From Antilocapra americana (Eukaryota > Chordata > Mammalia > Artiodactyla > Antilocapridae): a stretch of 64,000 nt of DNA. The stretch covers positions 11,137,441 through 11,201,440 of the forward strand of contig ML664175.1 of assembly GCA_007570785.1 (NCBI GenBank), given 5' to 3'. Below, in pieces: positions 34,301-45,659 of this stretch. Made by a program: the position numbers and the translations under genes. How positions within the stretch are numbered: the stretch's first letter is position 1; every line of letters begins with the position of its first letter. The notes under the pieces were generated by a model that was not told the DNA's origin, did not search any database, and saw only the letters and a list, made by a program, of their open reading frames with translations.

Positions 34301-34424
34301 ACTCAAAACTCCTATCATGAATGTTACCCTGAAGGTCCTGTGAAATAAGCTGACAGTTAACACAGCTACTGCAAGTACTATATTTACTATATTCCTGGAT
34401 TAGCTCTGCATGGAGTATTGACCC
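31331..34424. other. Long unassigned stretch
   Basis: About 3.1 kb with no repeat I can name. A short CA-rich run lies near 31853. A small very basic frame occurs at 33162-33371 (69 codons, many Arg/Lys), and the region 33400-34200 is purine-rich on the plus strand. It may contain diverged L2 or other old repeats. Frames of 93-106 codons at 32755-33075 overlap each other and show no domain. Confidence 0.4.
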
Positions 34425-34945
34425 AGGCCCCATCCAACCATACTAGATTGAGCCTTTTTCAGCCATCTCTCTTTTCTGACAGAGGCACTGACAAAGTTTC
34501 TTTGTTCAGTCAAACTTTAGCCAGGCTCCTGAACATTCTCCTAGGTCCATCTGCGTACTTTCTTATAAAATCCAGTTCTAGTAAGAATCATGCTAAGTCA
34601 ATAACCAGAACCTCCCACCCTCAGTATCTGATCAAGGTCCACCTCCTCCACCCTCTCCCAGGTATCTGACCATCCTGGCCTGTCTTCACCAAGAATCCTG
34701 TTAGGTCAGTTTAGTCAGAATCCCCGTAACTCCTGATGGTTCCTCTTAGTCATCTCCCATCCAGACGCTGCTACACTGTTACTTGGCTATAAATTCCCAC
34801 TTGCCTGTGAAATATTCAGAGTTGAGCCTGGTTTTCTAGTCTGGGGTATCCTATCCCCTACTGCAATAGCCTAAATAAAATCTTTTTTTTTTTTTTTTTA
34901 CCACTTTAACTACTGTCCAGCTCTGGATTTTCTTTGTAGCACTAA
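34425..34945 (+). mobile_element. ERV LTR, sense, family not determined
   Basis: LTR-like order: a TATAAAT box near 34788, then 'gttgagcctggttttctagt', an AATAAA signal at 34874-34879, a long T run, and the characteristic 'ccactttaactactgtccag' and 'ctctggattttctttgtag' tail. The left end is unclear and no TSD is seen. Confidence 0.5.
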
Positions 34946-35141
34946 GGTCCATGGGGTCGCTAAGAGTTGGACAACACTGAGCGACTTCACTTTCACTTTT
35001 CACTTTCATGCACTGGAGAAGGAAATGACAACCCACTCCAGTGTTCTTGCCTGGAAAAATCCCAGGGAGAGGGGAGCCTGGTGGGCTGCCGTCTATGGGG
35101 TCGCATAGAGTCAGACACGACTGAAGTGACTTAACAGCAGC
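34946..35141 (+). mobile_element. Bov-A2 SINE, 5'-truncated
   Basis: Starts inside the first monomer ('ggtccatggggtcgctaaga'), has the 'cactttcacttttcactttc' linker and a full second monomer ('cactggagaaggaaatgaca' to 'gactgaagtgacttaacagc') with a short CAG tail. Confidence 0.92.
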
Positions 35142-35499
35142 ATGGGGTTTTGAAGAATCTTCTTGATTTTAACCTTGAAAGCTTAGGGGTATGAATCAAA
35201 GAGTCACAGTATCTCTTAATGACCATTATCTGTAACTTAATGTCAGTTTTTTGGAACCTATTTGTGTTTTCAGCATGGACCACACCCTGGGATAATGTGT
35301 TACATAAATTTATCATTCATTCATAAAGTAATAGTTTTTTACTTGCGCTGAATTTGTCCTTTTAAGCATCAAAAGATAAAGTGTTTGGATTCACCTACTT
35401 CATAACTTCAGAGAAGTAAAGTTCTAATCTGTTTGTTTGTTCATATCCAGTCCCACTCCTTCTCTAAGTCTTGTTGGTCAGGATAGTGATGACTATCTG
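35142..35499. other. No recognised feature
   Basis: Short unassigned interval between a SINE and a MIR. Confidence 0.45.
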
Positions 35500-35655
35500 A
35501 CTAGCTTTATAGCTTTTAAAGTGCTGTCTTACATCTCATCTCATTTGATCCCCACTGTAATCATAAAAGTAGGGAAGAACATCCTCCTTCCCATCGCACA
35601 AATCAGACACAGGTTGACTTGTCCAAGGACACACTTGACTTATCACTCCAAATTC
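35500..35655 (+). repeat. MIR SINE remnant
   Basis: 'gctttatagcttttaaagtg', 'acatctcatctcatttgatc', 'cccactgtaatcataaaagt' and 'gacttgtccaaggacacac' in sense order. Confidence 0.7.
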
Positions 35656-35689
35656 TGGGCTTTCTCCCTACTAGAGGCAATACAGGAGC

Positions 35690-35880
35690 ATGACGTTTCA
35701 GGTTCCAGGTTCAAATCTTGACCTGTCACTTTCTATGAACTTAGACAAATCATTTAATTTCTGCAAGTCTGAATATTTTTATAATTAAAACCAAGATAGA
35801 TGTTACCCTGAAAGACTGTCAAGTGGAATAAATGAGATAATATCTATGAGCGCTCAGTCTATCATAACTACAATTCCAAA
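35690..35880 (+). repeat. MIR SINE remnant, 5' half
   Basis: 'gcatgacgtttcaggttcca', 'ggttcaaatcttgacctgtc', 'tgaacttagacaaatcattt', 'aatttctgcaagtctgaata' and 'aataaatgagataatatcta' match the MIR 5' half and core. Confidence 0.8.
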
Positions 35881-35885
35881 TGCTT

Positions 35886-35897
35886 TATGCCTTTCTT
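35886..35897. repeat. TSD of the inverted L1, left copy
   Basis: TATGCCTTTCTT here and TATGTCTTTCTT at 38531-38542 differ by one base and bracket the whole composite, showing that both halves arrived in a single insertion. Confidence 0.75.
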
Positions 35898-37154
35898 TTT
35901 TCTTTCTTTATTTTTTTTATTAGTTTTGCCATACAATGACATGATATCACCATGGGTTTACATATGCTCCCCCTCCAGAACCTCCCTCCCTCCTCCCTCC
36001 CCCTGGGAAATCTCGATGCACCAGCCCCAAGCATCAATCCTGGGCTGGCGATTGATTTCACATATGATAATTAACATGTTTCAATGCCATTCTCCCATAT
36101 CATCCCACCCTTGCCCTCATCCACAGAGTCCACGAGTCTATTCTATACATCTGCGTTCCTTTTGCTGTCTCGCATGCTGGGTTCTCGTTACCGTCTTTCT
36201 AAATTCCATATATATGCGTTAGTATACTGTATTGTGGTTTTCCCTTCTGGCTTACTTCACTCTGGATAATGGGCTCCAGTTCCGTCCACCTGAGTAGAAC
36301 TGATTCAAATGAATTTTTTTTAATGCTGAGTAATATTCCATTGTGTATATGTACCACAGCTTTCTTATCCATTCATCAGTTGATGGGCATCTAGGTTGCT
36401 TCCATGTCCTGGCTATTGTAAACAATGCAGCGATGAACATTGGGGTACACGTGGCTCTTTCAATTCTGGTTTCCTCGGTGTATATGCCCAGCAGTGGGAT
36501 TGCTGGGTCAAATGGCAGGTCTATTTGCAGCTTTTTAAGGAACCTCCACACTGTTTTCCATAGTGGCTGTACTAGTTTGCATTCCCACCAACAGTGTAAG
36601 AGAGTTCCCTTTTCTCCACATCCTCTCCAGCATTTATTGCTTGTAGATTTTTGGATTGCAGCCATTCTGACTGGTGTAAAGTGATACCTCATTGTGGTTT
36701 TGATTTGCATTTCTCTGATAATGAGTGATATTGAGCATCTTTTCATGTGTTTGTTAGCCATTTTTATGTCTTCTTTGGAGAAATGTCTGTTAAGTTCTTT
36801 GGCCCACTTTTTGATTGGGTCGTTTATTTTTGTAGAATGGAGCTGCAGGAGTTGCTTGTATATTTTTGAGATTAATTGTTTGTCCGTTGCTTCATTGGCT
36901 ATTATTTTCTCTCCCATTCTGAAGGCTGTCTTTTTACCTTGCTTATAGTTTCCTTTGTTTTGCAGAAGCTTTTAATTTTAATTAGGTCCCATTTGTTTAT
37001 TCGTGCTTTTATTTCCAATATTCTGGGAGGTGGGTCATGTAGGATCCCGCTTTGGTTTATGTCAGAGAGTGTTTTGCCTATGTTATCCTCTAGGAGTTTT
37101 ATAGTTTCTGGTCTTATGCTTAAATCTTTGATCCATTTTGAGTTTATCTTTGTG
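35898..37154 (-). mobile_element. L1 with 5' inversion: 3' part in normal orientation
   Basis: This is the 3' half of a ruminant L1 on the minus strand. The poly(A) appears as the T-rich run 35898-35925. Upstream on the minus strand come the 3' UTR and the ORF2 C-terminal region, readable at 36252-36917 (221 codons). That frame includes the cysteine-rich [18 protein letters not shown] segment and YTMEYYSA. It continues in another frame at 36902-37237 ([15 protein letters not shown]). A 2-bp expansion in a GA run near 36910 separates the two frames. The sequence is well preserved, so the insertion is relatively young. The L1 text stops at about 37154 and flips strand. Confidence 0.93.
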
Positions 37155-38532
37155 ATCACCCTAATTCCAAAACCCAACAAAGATGCCACAAAAAAAAGAA
37201 AACTACAGGCCAATATCACTGATGAACTTAGATGCAAAAATCCTTAACAAAATTATAGCAAATAGAATCCAACAACACATTAAAAAAATCATACATCATG
37301 ATCAAGTAGGCTTTATCCCAGGGATGCAAGGATTCTTCAATATTCGCAAATCAATCAATGTAATACACCACATTAACAAATTGAAAAATAAAAACCACAT
37401 GATTATCTCAATAGATGCAGAGGAAGCCTTTGACAAAATTCAACATCGATTTATGATAAAAACCCTCCAAAAAGCAGGAATAGAAGGAACATACCTCAAC
37501 ATAATAAAAGCTATATATGACAAACCCACAGCAAACATTATCCTCAATGGTGAAAAGCTGAAAGCATTCCCCCTGAAATCAGGAACAAGACAAGGGTGCC
37601 CACTCTCACCACTACTTTTCAACATAGTTTTGGAAGTCTTGGCCACAGCAATCAGAGCAGATAAAGAAATCAAAGGAATCCAGATTGGAAAAGAAGAAGT
37701 AAAACTCTGTTTGCAGATGACATGATCCTCTATATTGAAAACCCTAAAGATTCTACTAGAAAATTACTAGAGCTAATCAGTGAATATAGCAAAGTTTCAG
37801 GATACAAAATCAACACACAGAAATCCCTGGCATTCCTATACACTAACAATGAGAAAACAGAAAGAGAAATTAAGGAAACAATTCCATTCACCATCGAAAC
37901 AAAAAGAATAAAATACTTAGGAGTATTTCTACCTAAAGAAACAAAAGACTTGTATGTAGAAAACTATAAAACACTGATGAAAGAAATCAAAGAGGACACA
38001 AACAGATGGAGAAATGTGCCGTGTTCATGGATTGGAAGAATCAATATAGTGAAAATGAGTATACTACCCAAAGCAATCTATAGATTCAATGCAATTCCTA
38101 TCAAGCTACCAGAGGTCTTTTTCAGAGAATTAGAACAAATAATTTCACAATTTGTATGGAAATACAAAAAACCTCGTATAGCCAAAGCAATCTTGAGAAA
38201 GAAGAATGGAACTGGAGGAATCAACCTACCTGACTTTAGGCTATACTACAAATCCACAGTCATTAAGACAGTATGGTACTGGCACAAAGACAGAAATATA
38301 GATCAATGGAACAAAATAGAAAGCCCAGAGATAAATCCACGCATCTATGGACACCTTATCTTTGACAAAGGAGGCAAGAATACACAGTGGAGAAAAGACA
38401 ACCTCTTTAACAAGTGGTGCTGGGAAAACTGGACAGCCACTTGTAAAAGAATGAAACTAGAACACTTTCTAACACCATACACAAAGATAAACTCAAAATG
38501 GATCAAAGATTTAAGCATAAGACCAGAAACTA
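37155..38532 (+). mobile_element. L1 with 5' inversion: inverted 5' part (ORF2 reverse transcriptase)
   Basis: Here the same L1 is read in the opposite direction: ORF2 from just before the RT fingers to about the end of the RT domain. The first frame (37183-37725) shows [22 protein letters not shown] and [11 protein letters not shown]. The second (37722-38606) shows [14 protein letters not shown] and [14 protein letters not shown]. They are separated by a small (apparently 4-bp) deletion immediately before the catalytic FADD codons (37710-37721), so the enzyme is dead. The L1 text ends near 38532 in the same DLSIRPET region at which the 3' part begins, an overlap of about 50 bp, as expected from twin priming. 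Confidence 0.93.
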
Positions 38533-38542
38533 TGTCTTTCTT
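38531..38542. repeat. TSD of the inverted L1, right copy
   Basis: Right partner of 35886-35897. L1 sequence ends within a base or two of its start. Confidence 0.75.
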
Positions 38543-38669
38543 GAGAATAAGATTCCTGGTCCTTCTCCTGAATCATAATGGAGATCTTGACATTCATAAT
38601 TTATAATTATAGTTTGGAAATTTCTTCCATTATTACACTACTTAATACTTTGCTAGACACAAACTCATA

Positions 38670-40310
38670 TGTCATTGAAACAGTCCCACAACAGCAGAAT
38701 ACACATTCTTTCTAAGTGCATACAGAACATTCACCAAGATAGACCATATTTAGGGCCAGCCATGAATCAAGTTTCAATCAATTTGAAAGGATCAAAATCA
38801 TACAAAGTTTACCCACTGACCACAGTGAAATTCATGAGAAATAAAAAATATTTATTCATATAAATCAATGTTTATAGGAAAATTTGCATGCTAATATTAT
38901 AAGCTAATATTCATATACTATTAGGAAAAAAGGTCTCAAACAAATGACCTAAACTTCTATATTAAAAAACTAAAATTAATAAGGAATAGAAATCAATTAA
39001 ACAGAAAAGAGAAAAATAATAGAGAAAATCAATAAAGCAAAAATTTGCTCCTTAAGAAGATACATAAAATTACTAAATGTCTCCTCAGATTGGTTAAAAT
39101 AAAAACATTATGTCACAGAACATGAGGAATGAAGAAATTAAAGAATAATAGGAATGAAGGAGGCATCATCACTACTGGTATTAAAGACATTGTAAGGATA
39201 GGAAGATAACTTGAACAAATTTACATTAATATATTTAACAACTTCGATGAAATAAACAAATTTCTTGAAGAACACAACCAAAGCTCACTCGAGAAGTAGA
39301 GAGCTTGGAAATCCCAATACATACATTAAAGAGGCAGAATCTGAAGTTATAAACTTTCCTATCACATGAACAAACAAACAAATACATCAAGTCCCAGATG
39401 GATTTACCACTGAATTCTATGAAATATATAAGGATGAAATAATACAAATTCTATGTACATTTTTCAAGAAAATTCAAGAGGAGGGAGCACTTTCCAACTT
39501 AATCTATTAGAACAGCATTATTCTGATGTGAAAGCTAGATAAAGACACTGAAAAATTACAGACTAAACTCAAATACAGATGTAAAATCCTTAACAAAATT
39601 TTAACAGATTGAATCCAGGAAAAAAGATAATGCATCATGAAAAAAATAAGGTTTATTCTAAGAATACAAAAAATTTAAAAATCAATGTTATTAAGCATAG
39701 TGACAGAGTAAAAGAGAAAAATATGATCATGTCAAAAGATCAAAAAGTGGACAAAATACAAATTCATTTATGATTAAATAAAAACTACCAGAAAACTAGG
39801 AACAGAGGTAACTTATTCCACCTGATGAAGGCAACTGATGGAAAAACCAACAGCTAACATCTTACTTAACAGTAAAAGAATGCTTTCCCCCTAAGATTAG
39901 AAACAAGGCATGTATATTTGCTTCTAACACCTCATTTAAATTGTTCTGGAGGTGCAATAAGGCAAGAAAATAAATAAAAGGCCTCTAGATACAAAACTGT
40001 CTTTATTTTAAGATGACATAATCGTTTACTTAGAAGATGCTAAGAAAGTTTTTAAAAGTAGAAGAGCTAATAAGGGGGCCTTATAGTAGTATAAAAAAAC
40101 ATGAACTACTTATATATAAATCTTATAAAATATGTGTAATATTTGTATTACAAACATACCAAAAAAGTTATAAAAGATATCAAAAAGGAATTACAAAATA
40201 CTGATGAAGAAAATCAAGGACCTAAAAAAAATTGAGAGATGGTAATATGATATTCTTGAATTAGATTTTAAGTTACTATAGATAAATCTATAGGTTCAAT
40301 ATACTTCTTC
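38670..40310 (+). mobile_element. Old L1 (L1M-like) ORF2, left part
   Basis: Decayed sense ORF2: 'cagaatacacattctttcta', 'gaacattcaccaagatagac', 'tagggccagccatgaatcaa', then 'caagtcccagatggatttac', 'aaaatccttaacaaaatttt' and 'gataatgcatcatgaaaaaa'. Stops in all frames. It is much older than its neighbour at 35.9-38.5 kb. It continues after the BovB at 42038. Confidence 0.8.
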
Positions 40311-40903
40311 AAAAGTCTGAATTTTGCAATAAGAAGTTCATGATCTGAGCCACAGTCAGCTCCTGGTCTTGTTTTTGCTAACTGTATACAGCTTTTCCAT
40401 CTTCAGCTGCAAAGAATATAATTAATCTAATTTCAATATTGACCATCTGGTGATGTCCAGGTGTAGAGTCATCCCTTATATTGTTGGAAGAGGGTGTTTG
40501 CTATGACCAGAGTGTCCTCTTGGCAAAATTCTGTTAGCCTTTGCCCTGCTTCATTGTACTCCAAGGCCAAAGTTGCCTGTTACTCCAGGTATCTCTTGAA
40601 TTCCTGCTTTTGCATTCCAGTCCCCTATGATGAAAAGGACATTTTTTTTTTTTGGTGTTAGTTCTAGAAGGTCTTGTAGATCATCATAGAACTAATCAAC
40701 TTCAGTTTCTTCAGCATTAGTGGTTGTGGCATAGACTCGGATTACTGTGATACTGAATGGTTTGCCTTGGAATGGAACAGAGATCATTGTGTCATTGTTT
40801 GAGCTTGCATTTCGGACTCTCTTGTTGAGTATGATGGCTACTCCATTTCTTCTAAGCTATTCTTGCCCACAATAGTAGATATAATGGTCATCTGAATTAA
40901 AAT
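40311..40903 (-). mobile_element. BovB with 5' inversion: inverted endonuclease part
   Basis: The plus strand is antisense BovB ORF, endonuclease domain: 'aagttcatgatctgagccac', 'gaccatctggtgatgtccag', 'ttgcattccagtcccctatg', 'atagactcggattactgtga', 'tgatggctactccatttctt' and 'gtagatataatggtcatctg'. It stops abruptly at about 40903, where sense BovB begins. Confidence 0.9.
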
Positions 40904-42037
40904 CAACTCATCTCACACTGTAGCAAAGTAATGCTCAAAATTCTCTAAGCTAGGCTTCAACAATATATGAATCAAGAATGTCCAGATGTTCAAACTCAAT
41001 TTAGATAAGGCAGAAGAACCAGAGATCAAACTGCCAGCATCCATTGGATCACAGAAAAAGCAAGAGAATTACAGAAAACATCTACTTCTGCTTTATTGAC
41101 TACGCCAAAGCCTTTGACTGTATGGATCACAACAAATTGTGGAAAATTCTTCAAGAGATGGGAACACCAAACCACATTACCTGTCTCCTAAGAAATCTGT
41201 ATGCAGGTCAAGAACCAACAGAACTGGACATGGAACAATGAACTGGTTCCAAATTTGGAAAGGAGTATGACAAGGCTGTATATTGTCACTCTGCTTATTT
41301 GACTTATATGCAGAGTATATCATGAGAAATGCCAGGCTCGATGAAGCACAAGCTGTGATCAAGATGGCTGGGAGAAATATCAATAACCTCAGATATGTAG
41401 ATGATACCATCCTTATGGCAGAAAGCAAAGAGGAACTAAAGAGCCTCTTGATGAAAGTGAAAGAGGAGAGTGAAAAAGTTGGCTTAAAGCTCAACATTCA
41501 GAAAACTAAGATCATGGCATCTGGTCCCATCACTTCATGGCAAATAGATGGGGAAACAATGGAAACAGTGGCTGACTTTATTTTCTTGGGCTCCAAAATC
41601 ACTGCAAATGGTGACTGAAGCCATGAAATTAAAAGACATTTATTTGCTCCTTGGAAAAAAAGCTACGAAAGAGAAGAATGGATACTTCTGAATTGTGGTG
41701 CTGGAGAAGACTCTCAAGAGTCCCTTGGACTGGAAGGAGACCAAACCAGTCAATCCTAAATATGCATTGGAAGGACTGATGCTGAAGCTGGAACTCCAAT
41801 ACTTTGGTCACCTGATGCAAAGAATTGACTCATTTGAAAAGAGCTTGATGCTGGGAAAGACTGAAGGCAGGAGAGAAGGGGACACAGAGGATGAGATGGT
41901 TGGATGGCATCAACAACTCGATGGACATGAGTTTGAGCAAGTTCTGGGAGCTGGCAATGGACAGAGAAGCCTGGTGTGCTGCAGTCCATGGGGTCACAAA
42001 GAGTCAAACATGACTCAGTGACTGAACCAAACTGAAT
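40904..42037 (+). mobile_element. BovB with 5' inversion: 3' part (reverse transcriptase to 3' end)
   Basis: Sense BovB from 'actcatctcacactgtagca' to the 3' end '...gactcagtgactgaaccaaac'. Reverse-transcriptase motifs are readable: FIDYAKAFD in the frame 41044-41241 and the catalytic YVDD in RYVDDTILMAESKEELKS (frame 41283-41618). A frameshift lies between them, and about 100 bp are deleted after the 'ttaaaagacatttatttgct' point. It is inactive. It lies inside the old L1. Confidence 0.92.
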
Positions 42038-42945
42038 ATAATCTAATAAAAATCTATCTCAACAAAAACCCTTTTGTGAAAATATACAAGTTCATTTAAA
42101 AAATTTATGAACAGTCAAGGGAACAATTTTTAAATAGAAAAACAATATTGGATACTCACACTGATTTTGAGACTTTCCAGAAAGATACAATAATCAATAG
42201 TATGGTGGTACTGATGTAAGAATAGACATAGACCAGTGGAACAGAACAAAGAAACTATAAACAGATGCACACATTTACATCAATTGATTTTTGTTAAAAG
42301 TGCAAAGGCAATTTAATTGGCAAAGAGTGCCAATTAATTAGTACTGAGCTAAATGGGTAGCTATATAGAAAGCTAAAAGCTAAAAACTCAGACCTTTTAA
42401 AGATACAAAAATAGCTCAAAATTATTGTCATAAATATAACAATCAAAACTATAAAACTTTTAGAAGAAAACTTCGAATAAAACCTTTGCTAGCTTTAACT
42501 TCCTCAAAACATCAGCAATAGCATGATTTACCTAAGGAAAAAAAACTGATATACTGAATTGCAGTAACAGGAGAATGAAAATACAAGCCAAAAACTGAAG
42601 GACTGAAAGAAAATATTTGCAAATCACGTATTTGATAAAGAATTTGAATCCACATATATCGAGAACTCTCAAAAAATAAGAAAAGAAACAAAGTAAAGAT
42701 TTAAACAGACAGTTCACTAAGAAATATAATGACAATAAGCACATAAAAAGATGCTCAGCATCATAAATTACTTTGGGAAATAATGAAAGTATAATGTGAT
42801 ACAATTACTCACAAATTCAACAGACAATTAGATAGCAAAAAAACCCCTTGATTACTAAGCCTGAAATTCTCATACATTTCTCACAGGAATGCAAAATGGT
42901 ATGGCTCCTTTGAAAAACAGTTCAGCAAATTCTATTAATGGCAAA
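42038..42945 (+). mobile_element. Old L1, middle part
   Basis: This resumes the L1 interrupted at 40310 and runs through the ORF2 end: 'aagaatagacatagaccagt', 'caaaactataaaacttttag', 'gaagaaaacttcgaataaaa', 'aaagatgctcagcatcataa' and 'ctcacaggaatgcaaaatgg'. Confidence 0.75.
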
Positions 42946-43133
42946 TATGCTGGGAAGGATTGGGGGCAGGAGGAGAAGGGGACAACAGAGGATGAGGTGG
43001 CTGGATGGCATCACCGACTCAATGAACATGGGTTTGGGTAGACTCTGGGAGTTGGTGATGGACAGGGAGGCCTGGTATGCTGCGGTTCATGGGGTCGCAA
43101 GGAGTCGGACACGATTGAGTGACTGAACTGAAC
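42946..43133 (+). mobile_element. BovB 3' end fragment inside old L1
   Basis: Short sense BovB: 'tgctgggaaggattgggggc', 'tggctggatggcatcaccga', 'gggagttggtgatggacagg', 'ggggtcgcaaggagtcggac' and 'gagtgactgaactgaactga'. Its 3' end is intact and better conserved than most copies here. No clear TSD. Confidence 0.93.
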
Positions 43134-43583
43134 TGATACTTCAGGTACCCAGCAATCTGTCTGCTAGATATTTACCCAAGTAAAATGATAGCTAACATTC
43201 ACACAATAATCTGTACACAAATGTTTACAGCCGTGGTGTAGCCACACAAAGGAACACTACTCAGCAATAAAAAGTAATAAGCTACTAATGCATATAAAAA
43301 CATGGAAGGATCTCAGGTGCATTAAACTAAGTCAGACTCAAATGCTACATATTGTATTATTCCATTGAAATGACATTCTTACAAAGGCAAACTATAAGGA
43401 CAGGAAACAGATCAGTGGTTGCTAGGAGCTGGATTGGGAAATATCAACTACAACATGAAATGAAGGTTTTGGTTGAGGGGAAATGGATGTGAAACTTCCA
43501 TTTTTAAATTGCAGTGGTAGTTATACAACTATACTTATTTACTGAAACTTACAGAACTGTACACTAAATAAGGTTAATTCATT

Positions 43584-43585
<2 letters not shown>
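43134..43585 (+). mobile_element. Old L1 3' end, right part
   Basis: The last piece of the L1 that began near 38670: 'acccagcaatctgtctgcta', 'actactcagcaataaaaagt', 'gtggttgctaggagctggat' and 'actgtacactaaataaggtt'. The (GT)19 tract follows directly. Confidence 0.75.

Positions 43586-43623
<38 letters not shown>
43586..43623. repeat. (GT)19 microsatellite
   Basis: A 38-bp uninterrupted GT dinucleotide tract directly after the L1 3' end. Its length and purity make it a likely polymorphic marker. Confidence 0.95.
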
Positions 43624-43626
<3 letters not shown>

Positions 43627-45125
43627 ATTCATAACAACTGTGGCAGAGACAGGGGCATTCACATGCCCAATTCCTCAATCTTTCCCTTGTTATGATAGCT
43701 AAGGAGACTATGTGTATTCCACATGATTCACCACAAAACAATGGAACCTCTATGACTATTTGAAATACAAACTTTTGCTGTTAACACACAGACGGTGGAG
43801 CTGTTTGTTACTACAGCATAACGTGTCCTGTTTTGACTTACACAACCCGCTGACTGATAGAACCACTATGCTGCACTCCCCAGTAGCTTCCTTTTGCAAG
43901 ACCTGAGGATCTGTGTAAGAATGTTAGGTTATAACCCTGAAATAGCAGAGAGGAGAAAGTAGTTGAGGGTCTTGAATCCCAAATGTAGAATACAGACTCT
44001 ACTGAATAGGTGACTAGATCTCCCTCATAGCTGAACATCCTGGATTCAGTCTTAAAGAACCATGAAAGAACCGTGGCCTGGCTGCAGAGCTTTGCTGACT
44101 CTGACTTAGCCTTCTATGGCTCTGCCCAGGAGCCATTTTCCTTGGTATTCAAAAGCTAAGTTTCTCACTGGCAGTCTCTCCAAAGACTGAACCCCTTGGG
44201 GACCAAGAGTATCCAGAGCCTTCCTGTTTGGGATCTAGTGCCCTGGCCGGTTCCTGCACTTACGGGCAATGTTTTCCTGTTCAGGTTGCAATGTTCTGTG
44301 GAAAATGTGAAGCAGAAATTGTTGTGATAAGCCCGGAGCTGAGGGGCCTCTGGGGAGCAGCCCTAGTGAGCTGGGTCACCTCATTTCGTGAGGGCCAGCC
44401 CTGGGGGAGGCTCCACAGACTTAATTAAAGCCAGCAGGAGCATATTTGAAGCAAGGGAAGCAAAAGAGTAAGGGCAGCAAAGAGCAGGCTAAGCCAAACC
44501 CACCTCTTCCCACTAGACACTAACCTGGAAGTTCTGTAGGCTGGAGCCCAGGTCAAAACCAAGGCACAGGATGCAGGAGGGGCAGCACCAGGGGGAGGGG
44601 GAGAGGACTGGAGCAGGAAGGCAAAGTGATCCGAGGAGGCTCGGGGTCGATCACAGCTCATTTTTTGGAAAACCAGTTCCCAGGGCTAAGCTGCTGGTGA
44701 TCACCAGAGTAACCAGCTAGGGTGTAGGGCCAGGAGGACACAGGAATCCCAAACAAAAAGTGCTCATCAAAGGTTCAGGGAAACATTTTAAAGCCAGATC
44801 CTGCTACTGTACTTTCTTTTGGAAGGTCTACTCATCTGCTCCAGCCCAGAGAAACCTCTTCCTCCTGTGGAGGGTCTCCTTTTCTGCTGTTCATGGATCC
44901 CCGTGTGGTAAGTGTGTAGGCTGCAGGAGCTCTGACTTCTACCTCTAACCACAGCTGCCCTGCAGACCTAGCAGGGGCTGCCTCTAGCTTCTGGGGCTAC
45001 TGGCCCCATATCATGATTTGGGCTGGAGAATAATGGATTTCTTTTTCCTTCCATAACTGGGGCTTTGGAGGTGCTTTTGAGAGGACATGACTTCTAGATA
45101 ATAAAGGGTTGTCAACAAGCCTGAA
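43624..45125. other. No recognised feature
   Basis: Unassigned. Short frames of 60-78 codons occur on both strands near 43838-44948. None shows a known domain. Confidence 0.45.
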
Positions 45126-45310
45126 TGTGAGTTTACACAGCAATTTAGGGTTTGCAAAGCCCTTTCACAAATCTTGTCTCATTTTCCCTCTGATTAACTG
45201 TGAGGTCATTAGAGCAGGAATTTTTATTCCCATGTTACAGATGAGGGAATAGAGGCCCAGGAAAAATTAAATAATTCGCCAGTCACAGGGAACTCAGGAG
45301 CTTCTCCCAC
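45126..45310 (+). repeat. MIR SINE remnant
   Basis: 'tttgcaaagccctttcacaa', 'cttgtctcattttccctctg', 'tattcccatgttacagatga' and 'gggaatagaggcccaggaaa' in sense order. Confidence 0.8.
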
Positions 45311-45394
45311 ACATAAACCAGGATAGTTTTGAGGTTTTTTTCTGTCATATTTGAGATACTGGTAGAATATTTCTCTTGTAAATAAATAGCCATA

Positions 45395-45617
45395 TGCGTG
45401 CATGCTCAGTCACTTCAGTCGTGTCTGACTCTTTGCAATCCCAGGGACTGTAGCCTGCCATGCTCCTCTGTTCATGGGATTCTCCAGGTAAGGATACTGG
45501 AGTGGGTTGCCATGTCCTCCTCCAGGGGATCTTCCTAACCCAGGAATCGAACCCTCGGCTCCTGAAACTTCTGCACTGCAGGTGGATTCTTTACCCACTG
45601 AGCCACCTGGGAAGCCC
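45395..45617 (-). mobile_element. Bov-tA SINE, antisense, with 14-bp perfect TSD
   Basis: Complete antisense copy from 'gcgtgcatgctcagtcactt' to 'gagccacctgggaagccc'. AATAAATAGCCATA flanks it at 45381-45394 and 45618-45631 without a mismatch, so the boundaries are exact and the insertion is among the younger ones here. Confidence 0.96.
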
Positions 45618-45659
45618 AATAAATAGCCATAAAAATAAATATATAGCCATCATAATTTG

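Noticed and set aside
36343..36684. 113-codon plus-strand frame
   Set aside because: It is the antisense shadow of the L1 ORF2 C-terminal region on the minus strand.
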